Notes: generated from the letters alone by a model not told the origin. 64,000 nucleotides of DNA from Trichomonas vaginalis G3 (GCF_026262505.1 NC_067207.1:23776082-23840081), one strand, 5' to 3'; counted from the first letter of the stretch, positions 19,298 through 29,888 are shown. Numbers and translations are program-made.

Positions 19298-19663
19298 TTA
19301 CTGAACTGGTTGGATGTCGCCTTCACAGGTTATGTAGAACGGCTGACCCGAGAAGTGGAACAGTGCTCTGAGAATTTGTATAATTCGTGGAATTGGACTC
19401 TCTCTGTTTGGAAGTAGTATCCAAGGACGCTTGGCAAAGAACTTTATAATGGCTTCCTTCTTTGCTTGTTTTATGTCGTCGTAGGCTGTCCCGTCTGGTA
19501 CCTCAATTGGAATTCCAGTCGAAGTCTCGAGATTCAAGGCAGCCCTTCCCGTTATCCAACCGCTAACAAGCTTGCCTTTTACATTCTGCCTGAGGAAGTC
19601 TTTAACAAGCTCGTTAATTTCAATTAGGTAAACTGCCTCATCTAATGGCTCGATGTTGTCCAT
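19298..19663 (-). CDS. 121-residue protein, unrecognised, GC-richer module
   Basis: Begins MDNIEPLDEAVYLIEINELV. Hydrophobic strands and GWITGRAALNL follow, with C-terminal PFYITCEGDIQPVQ. The codon choice uses more C and G at third positions than the flanking Maverick genes. It is divergent from the gene at 20063 across a 21-bp minisatellite. No family recognised. It may be a passenger gene of different origin carried by the element. Confidence 0.55.
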   Translation of the reverse strand: MDNIEPLDEAVYLIEINELVKDFLRQNVKGKLVSGWITGRAALNLETSTGIPIEVPDGTAYDDIKQAKKEAIIKFFAKRPWILLPNRESPIPRIIQILRALFHFSGQPFYITCEGDIQPVQ

Positions 19664-20014
19664 TGCTACTGTCAGTAAAAGTACTGCTACTGTCAGTAAA
19701 AGTACTGCTACTGTCAGTAAAAGTACTGCTACTGTCAGTAAAAGTACTGCTACTGTCAGAAAAAGTACTGCTACTGTCAGTAAAAGTACTGCTACTGTCA
19801 GTAAAAGTACTGCTACTGTCAGTAAAAGTACTGCTACTGTCAGTAAAAAGGAAAATTTGAGAGGGTTTTCGACGATAAAGTACTGCTACTGTCAGTAAAA
19901 GTACTGCTACTGTCAGTAAAAGTACTGCTACTGTCAGAAAAAGTACTGCTACTGTCAGAAAAAGTACTGCTACTGTCAGTAAAAGTACTGCTACTGTCAG
20001 TAGCAGTACTGCTA
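19664..20014. repeat. 21-bp minisatellite between divergent genes
   Basis: About 15-16 units of 21 bp containing CTACTGTCAGTAAAAG, interrupted once by about 30 bp of unrelated sequence near 19849-19878. It fills the whole space between the minus-strand gene at 19663 and the plus-strand gene at 20063. Some units have AGAAAA in place of AGTAAA. The right end passes into a GCAGTACTGCTAGTAGCAG imperfect palindrome. Confidence 0.9.
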
Positions 20015-20062
20015 GTAGCAGAGATTTTTATCGTTGTGGTCCGACGGTTAAGCCACAAACGG

Positions 20063-20410
20063 ATGTCCGATGTACCACCAACCGAGTCCATTCCCAAACC
20101 AGAGGAACCTAAAGAACCACAACAGTCTCCTCAGCAACCTCAGTTCCAGCAAGTACCTCCGAATTTCTACCAATTTCCACCTCAAGGTTACTACCCACCA
20201 CAAGGCTTCCCGAACTACCCTCCTCAGCCTATGCCTTACTTCCCCAACCCTTGGATGTTCCAGCAAGCTCCACCCCAGCAATTCCAATCTCAATCCAAAT
20301 CGAAGAGAGACCAAGAGTTCGAAGAAGGTCTGAACCGCTTACGCAAAGAGTATGCCACAGCTCCAATTGAGAGAAAGTTGTTCCCGGACCAAAAATATAA
20401 TTTATGTTAG
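20063..20410 (+). CDS. Pro/Gln/Tyr-rich 115-residue protein
   Basis: The open frame extends upstream from a GTG, but the first ATG is at 20063 (MSDVPPTESIPKPEEPK). The middle is a PPQGYYPPQGFPNYPPQ low-complexity stretch and the end is a charged helix (RDQEFEEGLNRLRKEYA). This kind of Pro/Gln/Tyr chain is common in structural or sorting adaptor proteins. GC content is clearly higher than in neighbouring genes, as for the divergent partner at 19298. Confidence 0.6.
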   Translation: MSDVPPTESIPKPEEPKEPQQSPQQPQFQQVPPNFYQFPPQGYYPPQGFPNYPPQPMPYFPNPWMFQQAPPQQFQSQSKSKRDQEFEEGLNRLRKEYATAPIERKLFPDQKYNLC

Positions 20411-21575
20411 AATGTTAGATCTAACACGTTTTCTAACACGTTTTCTAACCTCATGAATTTTCATGAATTTCCTTAAGATAGAAAAAATAAAGTTAGTTTT
20501 ATTTTGTATTTTTTTGTATAAAAGATATGATTTCAGGGATTTTTTTGACGAAGTGTAAACCTTCACTTCGTCAAAAAATAACAGTTATCTAATGAAAAAG
20601 TGTCATTTTTTCATTTGACGAGAATGTCGGGTAGATGGTTAGATCTAACCTGTTTTCTCACCTGTTTTCTAACCTCTTGAATTTTCATGACTTCTTCGTA
20701 AATGTTTTGTCAAGACTTCTTCGTAATGAGTGTAAAGGACCCAAAAATATAATTTAGGGTAGATGGTTAGATCTAACCTGTTTTCTCACCTGTTTTCTAA
20801 CCTCTTGAATTTTCATGACTTCTTCGTAAATGTTTTGTCAAGACTTCATCGTAATGAGTGTAAAGGACCCAAAAATAATGTTTAGGTGAAGAGGTGAGAT
20901 CTCACCTGTTTTTTCACCTCTTGAATTTTCATGACTTCTTCGTAAATGTTTTGTCAAGACTTCTTCGTAATGAGTGTAAAGGACCCAAAAATAATGTTTA
21001 GGTGAAAAAACAGGTGAGAAAACAGGTGAGATCTCACCTCTTCACCTCTTGAATTTGTCATGAATTTCCTTAAGATAGAAAAAATAAAGTTAGTTTTATT
21101 TTTTTATTTTGTATGTAAAGACATGATTTCAGGGATTTTTTTGACGAAGTGTCAATCTTCACTTCGTCAAAAAATAACAGTTATCTAATGAAAAAGTGTC
21201 ATTTTTTTGTATTTGACGAGAATGTTTAGGTGAAGAGGTTAGATCTCACCTCTTTTTTCACCTCTTTTTTCACCTCTTGAATTTTCATGACTTCTTCGTA
21301 AATGTTTTGTCAAGACTTCTTCGTAAATGTTTTTTCACCTCTTTTTTCACCTCTTTTTTTACCTCTTGAATTTTCATGACTTCTTCGTAAATGTTTTGTC
21401 AAGACTTCATCGTAATGAGTGTAAAGGACCCAAAAATAATGTTTAGGTGAAGAGGTGAGATCTCACCTGTTTTTTCACCTCTTTTTTCACCTCTTAAATT
21501 TTCATGAATTTTCCCGAAATAAAAAAAATAAAGTTAGTTTTATTTTTTTTATTTTTTTTATTTTGTATAAAAGAT
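20411..21575. repeat. Array of GATC-centred palindromic modules, upstream block
   Basis: Seven modules with GATC at 20418, 20642, 20770, 20898, 21030, 21242 and 21459. Each has a core of GTTAGATCTAAC or GTGAGATCTCAC, flanking half-words with matching ends (TTTCTAAC or TTTCACC), and a spacer containing ACTTCTTCGTAAATGTTTTG. Two truncated copies of the following gene's leader (near 20490-20560 and 21060-21150) lie among them. No coding region otherwise. Confidence 0.85.
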
Positions 21576-22514
21576 ATGATTTCAACAATCGGCACAACAG
21601 CAATACAAACAACAGCACCAAACTCTTTAGTCATGAATCCAACATCTATGTTAGTAGAGATGAAAAGCTTCATTCCTTCTTCATATACTTTTGAAACAGA
21701 AATCCAGAAGATAAAGCAAGAACTTTTAACATGTAATTTAGACTGTAGTGCGAAAGATGAAACAAATGAACAGTATCTTTATGAAATGCAGGACCTCATC
21801 GACCATTTACCCAAATTGCCTGAAATCCAACAACAAAAACTCACTATTCCTGAATTCGACGAAATAGAAGTCAAAGCAACTGACTCAGTAGAAATAAAGA
21901 AGTTCATACGAAAGGTAAACTATGAGTTTCTAGGATTTCATTGCAACCATAAGGTTATGGACAAAGATTGCGATATGGTATATAAGAATGTTTCTGACAT
22001 ATATAAATCTGAAGAATTTAAGACCTACGACAACTTTGTTTCGTTAGTTGCTGAATGTGTATGGCAGATAAGAGATAAAGATAGAAGAGGCAAAGTATGG
22101 AACAAACAAATAAGACCCGCTATGTTTGAGATGAAGAGAGCAATTGACGCTTTAGTTGTTTTAGCTGGTAAGGTTTCAGAATATAACGCAAAAATGAACC
22201 CGCAATGTTCTAAATGTAAAGCAGCAATGAGGAGATATAACTACTCCGTCAAAGAGATAGAAAGAATGAGAAACGACTATGCAGATTTAAAGAAAGAAGC
22301 AGAGAAGCTGGTAGAAAATAAAATGGACATGTTAGCATTTCTGAACAAAAACTATCCAACAGCAGAAGATTTCCTTCTATCTGACGTCAAGAAGAAATAT
22401 AAAGAAACCTTCGGCATAGTTAAAACATTCGATGTACTAAAAGAAGAAATAGAAGCTACAAAACTGTTTAAAGTCTCACGAATTCATAACGTTTACCATG
22501 TAAAACGCTTATAA
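21576..22514 (+). CDS. 312-residue Maverick protein, helical, unrecognised
   Basis: The ATG at 21576 (MISTIGTTAIQTTAP) is preferred over 21504, because the upstream codons are a T-rich leader also found duplicated at 20528 and 21124. The protein is helical and charged with one Cys-x2-Cys (QCSKCKAAMRRYN) followed by a coiled-coil segment (KEIERMRNDYADLKKEAEKL). The end is HNVYHVKRL. Truncated copies of its 3' end follow twice downstream. Function unknown. Expression may be tied to the GATC-palindrome arrays on both sides. Confidence 0.6.
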   Translation: MISTIGTTAIQTTAPNSLVMNPTSMLVEMKSFIPSSYTFETEIQKIKQELLTCNLDCSAKDETNEQYLYEMQDLIDHLPKLPEIQQQKLTIPEFDEIEVKATDSVEIKKFIRKVNYEFLGFHCNHKVMDKDCDMVYKNVSDIYKSEEFKTYDNFVSLVAECVWQIRDKDRRGKVWNKQIRPAMFEMKRAIDALVVLAGKVSEYNAKMNPQCSKCKAAMRRYNYSVKEIERMRNDYADLKKEAEKLVENKMDMLAFLNKNYPTAEDFLLSDVKKKYKETFGIVKTFDVLKEEIEATKLFKVSRIHNVYHVKRL

Positions 22515-23696
22515 AATAACAGGTGAGAAAAGAGGTGAGAAAACAGGTGAGATCTCACCTCTTCACCTAAACTTTATTTTTGGTCATTTACAATGAAGTC
22601 TTGACAAAACATGGAATCTCTTCCCTCGGAAAACCGAGAGAAGCAATCATATGACAAAGTCTTGACAAAACATTTAAGTTCGATGAAGTCTTGAAAATTC
22701 ATGAGTTTTGTGTGTTTTAGACCATGTTAGAAAAGAGGGTAGAAATGAGGTTAGATCTAACCTCTTCACCTAAAATATATTTTTGGTCATTTACAATGAA
22801 GTCTTGACAAAAACTATCCAACAGCAGAAGATTTCCTTCTATCTGACGTCAAGAAGAAATATAAAGAAACCTTCGGCATAGTTAAAACATTCGATGTACT
22901 AAAAGAAGAAATAGAGGCTACAAAACTGTTTAGAGTCTCACGAATTCATAACGTTTACCATGTAAAACGCTTATAAAATAACTGGGGTAGAAAAGAGGTT
23001 AGAAATGAGGTTAGATCTAACCATCTACCCTAAAATATATTTTTGCTGAATTCCGTATGAAATTTCATGATTTTCGAGAGTTTTAGACCATGTTAGAAAA
23101 CAGGTGAGAAAACGTGTTAGATCTAACATGCTAACATAAAATATATTTTTGGTCATTTACAATGAAGTCTTGACAAAAACTATCCAACAGCAGAAGATTT
23201 CCTTCTATCTGACGTCAAGAAGAAATATAAAGAAACTTTCGGCATTGTTAAAACATTCGATGTACTAAAAGAAGAAATAGAAGCTACAAAACTGTTTAGG
23301 ATTTCAAATATACATCGTACAATTCATGTAAAACGCTTGTGAAAAAAAGAGGTGAGATCTCACCTGTTTTTTCACCTCTTTTCTCACATGGTCTAAAACA
23401 CACAAAACTCATGAAATTTCATACGGAATTCAGCAAAAATATATTTTAGGTGAAGAGGTGAGATCTCACCTGTTTTTTTCACCTCTTTTCTCACATGGTC
23501 TAAAACACACAAAACTCATGAAATTTCATACGGAATTCAGCAAAAAATTCTGAGTAAAATAATTTTTAGGGCATGTGTCAAACCGTTGAGTTTTCACAAA
23601 ATTCCAAAAATAACGTTTACCATGTAAAACGGTTGTGAAAAAAAGAGGTGAGAAAACAGGTGAGAAAACAGGTGAGATCTCACCTCTTCACCTAAA
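22515..23696. repeat. GATC-palindrome array with two 3'-tail gene fragments
   Basis: GATC-centred palindromes at 22551, 22754, 23014, 23120, 23356, 23462 and 23676. Fragments matching the last ~175 bp of the 21576 gene occur at about 22803-22977 and 23171-23343. Each is again followed by a palindrome module. Orientation of the ACATTTACGAAG-type spacer is reversed relative to the block before the gene. Confidence 0.8.
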
Positions 23697-23764
23697 TGCA
23701 GTTCAAAGTGGCCCCCCCCCCCCCTTTTTTTAAAAAAAAAAAATTTTTTTTGAACTGCTCCGTA
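23697..23764. other. Homopolymer junction within a perfect 10-bp inverted repeat
   Basis: GCAGTTCAAA is followed by a run of 13 C, 7 T, 12 A and 8 T and then by its reverse complement TTTGAACTGC. It marks the end of M1-type sequence and the start of the 15-kb block. It looks like a hairpin or an assembly/consensus artefact rather than normal DNA. Confidence 0.6.
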
Positions 23765-25480
23765 TAGAGCAACTGTTGTGGAAAGTCAAGAAAAAGAGTT
23801 ACAACAGACCAAAACAGACCTAGTAAATGCTTTCTTAAGAACGAAAAAGTCAGGTAGGACATTACGCTGCAGATGGAACATATGTGCCAGCTGGTGGAAC
23901 TTATATACACAACCCTCCAAGAGAAAGCATTTGCACCAGGACTACCTAGAATTTATGGTCACATGGGACAAGACACAGCATATGCACCAAAACCAACTAC
24001 ACACCAACAGTTCAAAACCCTGCACAACAACCAACAGTTCAAAATCCAGCACAACAACCAACAGTTCAAAATCCACCACAACAACAACACAAACAGAGCA
24101 AGGAATAAAAGAAAGTAGAGAACAAGGAAACAAGATTCTTAAAAATGCTTAAAAGAGAGTGGTTTCCAGATAGGTTGACTTAGTGACAGATATAAGAGCT
24201 ATTAGAAAGTTCAAGGATGGAAATACTGACCCGACCTATTAGCTTTATGGCTCAGCACCAAAACGGATATAATCTCAAACCTGGAAAATACAAGCTCGTA
24301 AGAGATATGATTTAATAGCATATCATCCAAATGACATGAACGAATTTACTCCGAGATATTTGATGTCAGGCTAAATACAATTCCAACTTTCGTCATGAAA
24401 CGCGTAGAAAAAATAGGAGACGGAAACGAAAAAAGAACACAAGGCTTATGAATCCGAATGACGTATAGATAGGGAAATTGTTGAAAACGGTTCTGGAATA
24501 TATGACAAAGCCAGCAGATGAGGTACAAGAAACTTCCACAGGAAGAAGTTCGATACAACAGAATGGAAGAATATAGTTCAGCAACAAACAGCTAGAAAAG
24601 AGCCTGAAGGAAACGAACAAGTCCTCCTTTGAAGAACTAACTCACAGAACTAGATGAAGATTTGGAACAGCGAAAAATCTTGAACCCTCAAACAAGATAT
24701 GAGGTGGAATATGGAATCTTTCTCCAAGAAGTCTAAAAAAAATCGGCTGACACAGTAGAAGAATATTCGAAAAAATTTTTCACCGACATAAAAAGACTGT
24801 CAACACAGATGAAGATATCACAAGAATGGAAGAAACTGAAAAAAAAATGTCACAAATACAACAAGCCATCTATGTTACTTTACCGCAGCAATTAATCGTT
24901 TCAATTTTCGGATGACACTCGGTGACAGATGAATGGTTAAAATTTAAGAAAACATATAGATAATGAAACATTGTTTAAAGGTGTCATTGAGCTAACGCAG
25001 AATGAGAATCACCTATGCTTTGTTTCTGCAAGGACGATGGAACTATACATACGATGGGTTCATAATAGCTAACCCGGATATTGGTGGTTTCTATTAAACT
25101 TACAACCAAATTTCAAGATAGTTGTAAGAGATATGAAGGTCATGGTGAACAAGATATAAGCTGGTAATTTTCAGCCGCGCTTTAATGGCCATGAGAGTAT
25201 GAAAACATTGCAGATATTTGGACCATATGAAATGTAATCATGGCTGATGGAATATAATCACCTGACGTTCTAAAACTACTTTATGCTCAAAGAACTACAC
25301 AGAACGATAGAGATGGTATTATTTGGTGAATAGTTTAGAAGGAAGTTAGGGAGGGAGAAGGTAACAGAACCTATTGGTACATGACCTTGCAAACGAAAGT
25401 TTGACGAAAATGTCCGATAAAACTTATATTGCTAGACAATGAACCGAAGAAGGGATTGAATATTTAAGAAAACTCAAATG
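23765..25480 (+). mobile_element. Maverick internal segment (fossil) equivalent to 55040-56755
   Basis: Co-linear with part of the long coiled-coil gene of M3. It is heavily broken and AT-rich, with no long frame apart from a Gln/Thr/Asn-rich repeat (QQFKTLHNN type) near 24000-24100. It follows directly, in element coordinates, the piece ending at 39025. It appears more diverged from M3 than the rest of the duplicated block. Confidence 0.7.
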
Positions 25481-25488
25481 TTGTGATT

Positions 25489-27045
25489 CAAAACTATTTT
25501 TTGAAAGTCCGCCATAACTTTAATGGTACTATTTCAGCGTGTACAATGAATACAAAAATTCTAAGAGTGCCACATAAAATAGTACTTTAGACTTGAGTTA
25601 ATGCTACCAAGCAAATGTTAAAAAGATGACTTTAGTGTTTTGATAATCAAAGATTAAAATCATTATTGTCTAAATCAATAATCATAACGACAGAAGTTAA
25701 TGTTTTTTCATCAGTGCTTTAAATCCACTTTTAAAAGTATACCTCAAAATCAAAATATCAAAAAAAAATTGGCCGATAGGTTTGGCTTTAATTTTTGTCT
25801 GCTTTTATGATTTGATATGGATGTTATAATTTTAAAAGTTGAGCCAAATTCACCAATAGATTTTTGAGATTTGCAAATACTCAATAATTTTCAGCGTGTT
25901 ATCTTTTATTAAAAGAACTATTTGGTTTCAGTATCATATAAATTGATATTTACTTTCTATTTGAACCTTCATTTAGCTAATGATTTAATAATACAGATTT
26001 CATCTAGTCCTTATAAGAGAATTTTGAATTTGTTATAATAAAAAAACAAACAGATATAGCTTACACATCTATAATAAAGATACCTTTTATAGAAATCAGT
26101 ATGAAATTTGTTTTTTGACACGTAAAGCTCTCAATTCATTATAACATGTTTGTCGATTTTTATATATTTTTCGCTTTCATTATCTATGATATTAAAAATT
26201 ATGTCATCAGAATGTGAAATAATTAAACAAATGCCCTGCGGGAAGTATTTTATACTAGAATTTATAAAAAAAATCACTGTACGTTTAGCCTACTGGTTAT
26301 GTCGTGGGGTTCAAAGGCAATGTGTTCAAATCAGTAAGCACCCGTTTTTTTTATATTTTTTAACAAGTGAATATAACTTTTGATCGAAATCAATGAGTTA
26401 CATGAATTATCATTTATCTAACTACAATTAAATTGTGAAAATATACTATCCAATATTAGCGTTTAATAAAATCAAAGATTATTGACTTATATTTTGAAAG
26501 TAATCTAAGCAGAATTTAGATATCCAATTCTAAATATCTTCATGCTTAGATGCTAGATAATATATTCTTATTTGAAAAATTTATAATGTTATTATTTTCT
26601 TATTTGATATTTACTACAAGCAGAAAAGCATTTATATTGTAAATTAACAGATTATGATAATTATACTCGTTTTTATATGTTCTTAATGAAGAATATCAAA
26701 CGTATTTCTATGAGTTTTAAAAAATGAAAAGTTTTAATATGGCTAATATATTTATTATCATTAATAGAATAAAAAAGTTTTTTTCGCATATCACTCGATG
26801 ATTTACCTTCGAGTTTTGTAAAATTTCCAAAAAATTTAAGGAATGCTCTTTGAATTTCTTACCTATAAGCATATTATCTGCCGTATTATTTTTCGCTAAT
26901 TGTAGAATTTTATTTAATTTTAATAATTAACCTTCTAAGCTTATTGAGAGATCACATTGTATATTTGATACGTAGTACATATGCTAAATCTGTGAATTAG
27001 ATTGTAAGATATTGAACAAACGTTCTTAAACATTTTAGATTTTAG
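25489..27045. other. AT-rich region without a convincing gene
   Basis: Mostly stop-rich AT sequence. A 77-codon frame at 26150 opens with TTG and is not convincing. Around 26283-26345 there are weak RNA-polymerase-III-like boxes (TAGCCTACTGG, GTTCAAATC) followed by a T run, but no foldable tRNA. Confidence 0.5.
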
Positions 27046-27075
27046 GGAATTACTGAATTAAACTATATTTCTTAT

Positions 27076-27246
27076 ATGATATCTTCATGTTTGGATGCTT
27101 TGGGTATAATTTATTGGGCTTTTTCTATCCAAATGTTTGGCAATGGTAACCCAATTTCTAACAAATTTATGATGGAAAAATTTATGACTTTTATGGAGCC
27201 GAAAAAAAAGCATAGAATGAATAAGACTATTAAAGATAAGCTGTAA
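27076..27246 (+). pseudogene. C-terminal coding fragment, unrecognised
   Basis: An open frame of 56 residues (MISSCLDALGIIYWAFSIQ at its start; Lys-rich end KDKL) with a balanced, protein-like composition in otherwise stop-rich DNA. The same frame is kept in the duplicated copy near 43096-43268. Probably the tail of a decayed repeated gene. Confidence 0.35.
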
Positions 27247-28731
27247 TTTGATTGTGAATTTTAAGAAAAAGAATTTGGATTAAAATTTGAAATTCTTTTT
27301 TTTTGAAAATTAGCCGAGATATGCTTAAGCTAAAAATTACTAGAAGCGGTGTGATATAATTTATATAAAAAAACTCATAATTGCCATTATTATTGGTACA
27401 TATAAAGTCAAATTATAATTTGCAGTTATGCTTTAATCAAAACTATATTGAAACGCTTTGTCACATCCATTAAAAAGGCTGTCGCATATAAATCCAAACA
27501 TTTGCTTGGTATGTACTTTTCCATTTTAACGTCCTGATTGATATAAGCATGTTTTACACTTTAAAATAGTAATTATAACAACCTGTACACCATAGAAGTA
27601 GGCTATAACAAGAAAAATTAGATTGACATCGAATAATTTCAAGATTTAGAAACAATTGTAGCTTTCTCAATTATCTAGAGTTAAAATTCATTTATAATGA
27701 GGTCATATATTTTAATTATCTTGTAATAAGGGTTTCGTTTTGCGAAAAAAACGTACAATACGCAATTTCGCTAAAAAAAACATTTAGCTAGCAATTTCGA
27801 CCTTTGACTCCACTCAAGACGTCACTTTTTTAATTTTGCGGTATCATATTTTTGGAAAATCTTTATGAATATTATATAAAAAGTCTCTTTAATATCTATA
27901 TTTCATATTTTTATCGATTTTTAAAGTTTTTGCGAAAAGTATTCAATTATTTTTGCTATTGGTCGGGTAAATGTCAGATTTGCGACATTTTCTGATTGAT
28001 ATTCAGATTCTACGTTATATTAGTAATTTATGCTTTACATGTATTTTATATAAATTTTTATTGAATTCAAATATTCAATAGTTTTTTTATGCTAGATTAG
28101 TTGTATTATTTAAATATATTATATGGCAACCTTTCTTTCCCCTGTCCTAATAAACGCATTTTGTAAAAAAAATATAGTGCATCAGTTTCGAACTAGCGTC
28201 CGCAGTACCCAATAGTAAGGGGTAATAACCATTCGACCATTTGCCACGTAAAGCATCGCCGGATTTTTTTGTATTTAATCACTCCCAAAACACTGTTTTG
28301 GCTTATTGGAAGCATATCAGACATAATCGCCATAATCAAAAAATCTATATACCCAATAAGTAATAAATTTGTCGATATAGATTTTCCATAAAATTAGTTT
28401 TTAGTCTGATCTTAAAATAAATTTAATTTTTTATAAAAAAAATCACATTTAAAAGTACCTTTTTAGTAGCTCGAAATCCTGTTGGTGGATTTCGGCGTAC
28501 TTCAAAATTAGCTTTTCTTCTACATATGCAAGCTATATTTTAAATATGGGGCAAATCGGATCGGCGAAAGGAGTTTAGTTACCTTTATAACAAATAAATT
28601 AACTCATCATTAAACGAAATAAACCACAAAATATAGTTAGCTATAGTGTATATATGTTGATATCATAATTATAAATCCGAAATATAAAACAAAAGATATG
28701 AAATAATAAAAAATATCGTGGAAAAAGAAAC
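27247..28731. other. AT-rich region with small inverted repeats
   Basis: No coding frame found. It contains a perfect 8-bp stem-loop (CGAAATCC / GGATTTCG, 28472-28494) enclosed by AAGTAC / GTACTT arms, and a tRNA-like stretch at 28178-28247. Confidence 0.5.
28178..28247 (-). ncRNA. Degenerate tRNA-like sequence (low confidence)
   Basis: On the minus strand an A-box-like TGGTCGAATGG, an anticodon-arm-like ACCCC-TTACTAT-TGGGT, a B-box-like AGTTCGAAACT and a run of eight T lie in tRNA-like order. The acceptor and T stems do not pair well, so this is at best a tRNA pseudogene or tRNA-derived repeat. Confidence 0.25.
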
Positions 28732-28929
28732 TCAAACAGGTATTTCATCTAACTCAGAGGTGATCTGGCTGTATCCAGCACGGCGATTTGATTCTATTAA
28801 TTTAAGTGTCCACTGTAAGGCCAAATAAGGTCTATCGTCGTCCCAAAAATATTGCTCGAGATGGTGTTTTACTAAGGCCCAAAACTTAAAAAACACAAAA
28901 AAATTAACTTTACTCTTTTGAGATCCTTA
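28732..28929 (-). pseudogene. C-terminal coding fragment, unrecognised
   Basis: Minus-strand open stretch of about 65 codons without an ATG, ending QITSELDEIPV then stop. It has a dense, folded-domain look (KFWALVKHHLEQYFWDDD, YLALQWTLKLIESN). GC content rises locally. The same frame is in the duplicate at about 44751-44948. Probably the last part of a lost gene; family not recognised. Confidence 0.45.
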
Positions 28930-29888
28930 TCAGATATGCATCAATTTGATGCAGTATCGCAGTTCAAATCTGATTTTTTAATGTAGATGTACTCTAACAT
29001 CCTTTAAAAAATGCAAAATGATATTAATTAAGTTTTTCATTTCTGTATCATACACGAAACAAAATCATTTATTATACTAAAATTTATCAAAGTTTGATTA
29101 ATGAAAAAATAATATCTAAATTTTTACATTGAGTCGGCTATTGATATGGTTAATATTAAATCTTTGTAAAAATTGGCATTATCCAGAATAATACCCACTA
29201 AAATACACAATTTTTTTAAAAAAATTTTATCAATTGTTATGGTATATCTTTATGATAATGAAATAAATGCTTATTTTTCATAAGTAAATACATAATTTAT
29301 GCTTAAACACAAAAAATAACACGAAAATTTTTGGCCAACATATCTAAACTAAGGATAATGGTTTGAATATATAAACAATAATACTTTGTCCAGGGAATTA
29401 AATTTGTGCTATCCAATTGTCAATTCTTTGAATTTTTTTTAAATGCAAGATATCCCGGCATTAGCCTCAATAAATATATATATTATGCATCATAATATTA
29501 GTTTGTAATGGCATTAAAGCGAAATTCCTAATTTCTTATCAATTAAATTCCTTGAAAAACATTGGAATTAATGATTGGAAATAGGTCAAAAAAATTCCTA
29601 ATATAAAACTTATACTTAAGATAAAATTAAAATTCGAAAATATCTATTTTTCAAAACACGCATCCAAAAGCGAAAAAATTCGAAAAAATCATGTTCTTAT
29701 AAAACTCACTGATTTTGCAATTTTTATGAGATTTGAAGTGATAGAATATATTACCATCTTATTGAAACATATGCTTCATTGTTGTATTCACATAATATTA
29801 ATCAGAACACTAGGAAAAGTGGATTTTCGAAAAATGACGATAACGATTATTTGCAAATCGCCTCTCAATTTTGAGAGACTTTCAATTT
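28930..29888. other. AT-rich spacer 3' of the CDC50 gene
   Basis: No ORF or RNA gene visible; many A/T runs. The CDC50 stop region at its right edge reads CTGTAAAAATTG, overlapping the TAAA that serves as a poly(A) signal in trichomonads. Confidence 0.5.

Larger units (their letters stand above)
11089..23764 (+). mobile_element. Maverick/Polinton element M1 (fossil, partial or composite)
   Basis: Starts at a terminal repeat (GTGGGGCTTCCAGGCACTTC) shared with 36473 and 52502. It carries a D12 adenine methyltransferase, small virion-type proteins, a phage-like fibre gene, a Maverick integrase and unknown genes. No right-hand terminal repeat is seen before 23.76 kb, and polymerase, packaging ATPase and protease genes were not recognised, so this copy looks incomplete or composite. 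Several genes are broken (roughly half a dozen breaks) while others are whole. Very similar sequence in inverted order at 61.4-64 kb suggests recent activity of the family. Family assignment is from gene content. Confidence 0.8.

Noticed and set aside
19645-20097. Short repeat ORFs such as LLLSVKV or STATVSK types
   Set aside because: They are translations of the 21-bp minisatellite, which is open in several frames.
23765-25480. Candidate genes in 24.1-25.5 kb
   Set aside because: Only short, stop-rich frames; the region is better read as a decayed or poorly sequenced Maverick segment.
26150-26383. 77-codon ORF (and its duplicate at 42169)
   Set aside because: Opens with TTG rather than ATG, has no recognisable domain, and overlaps Pol III-like boxes.
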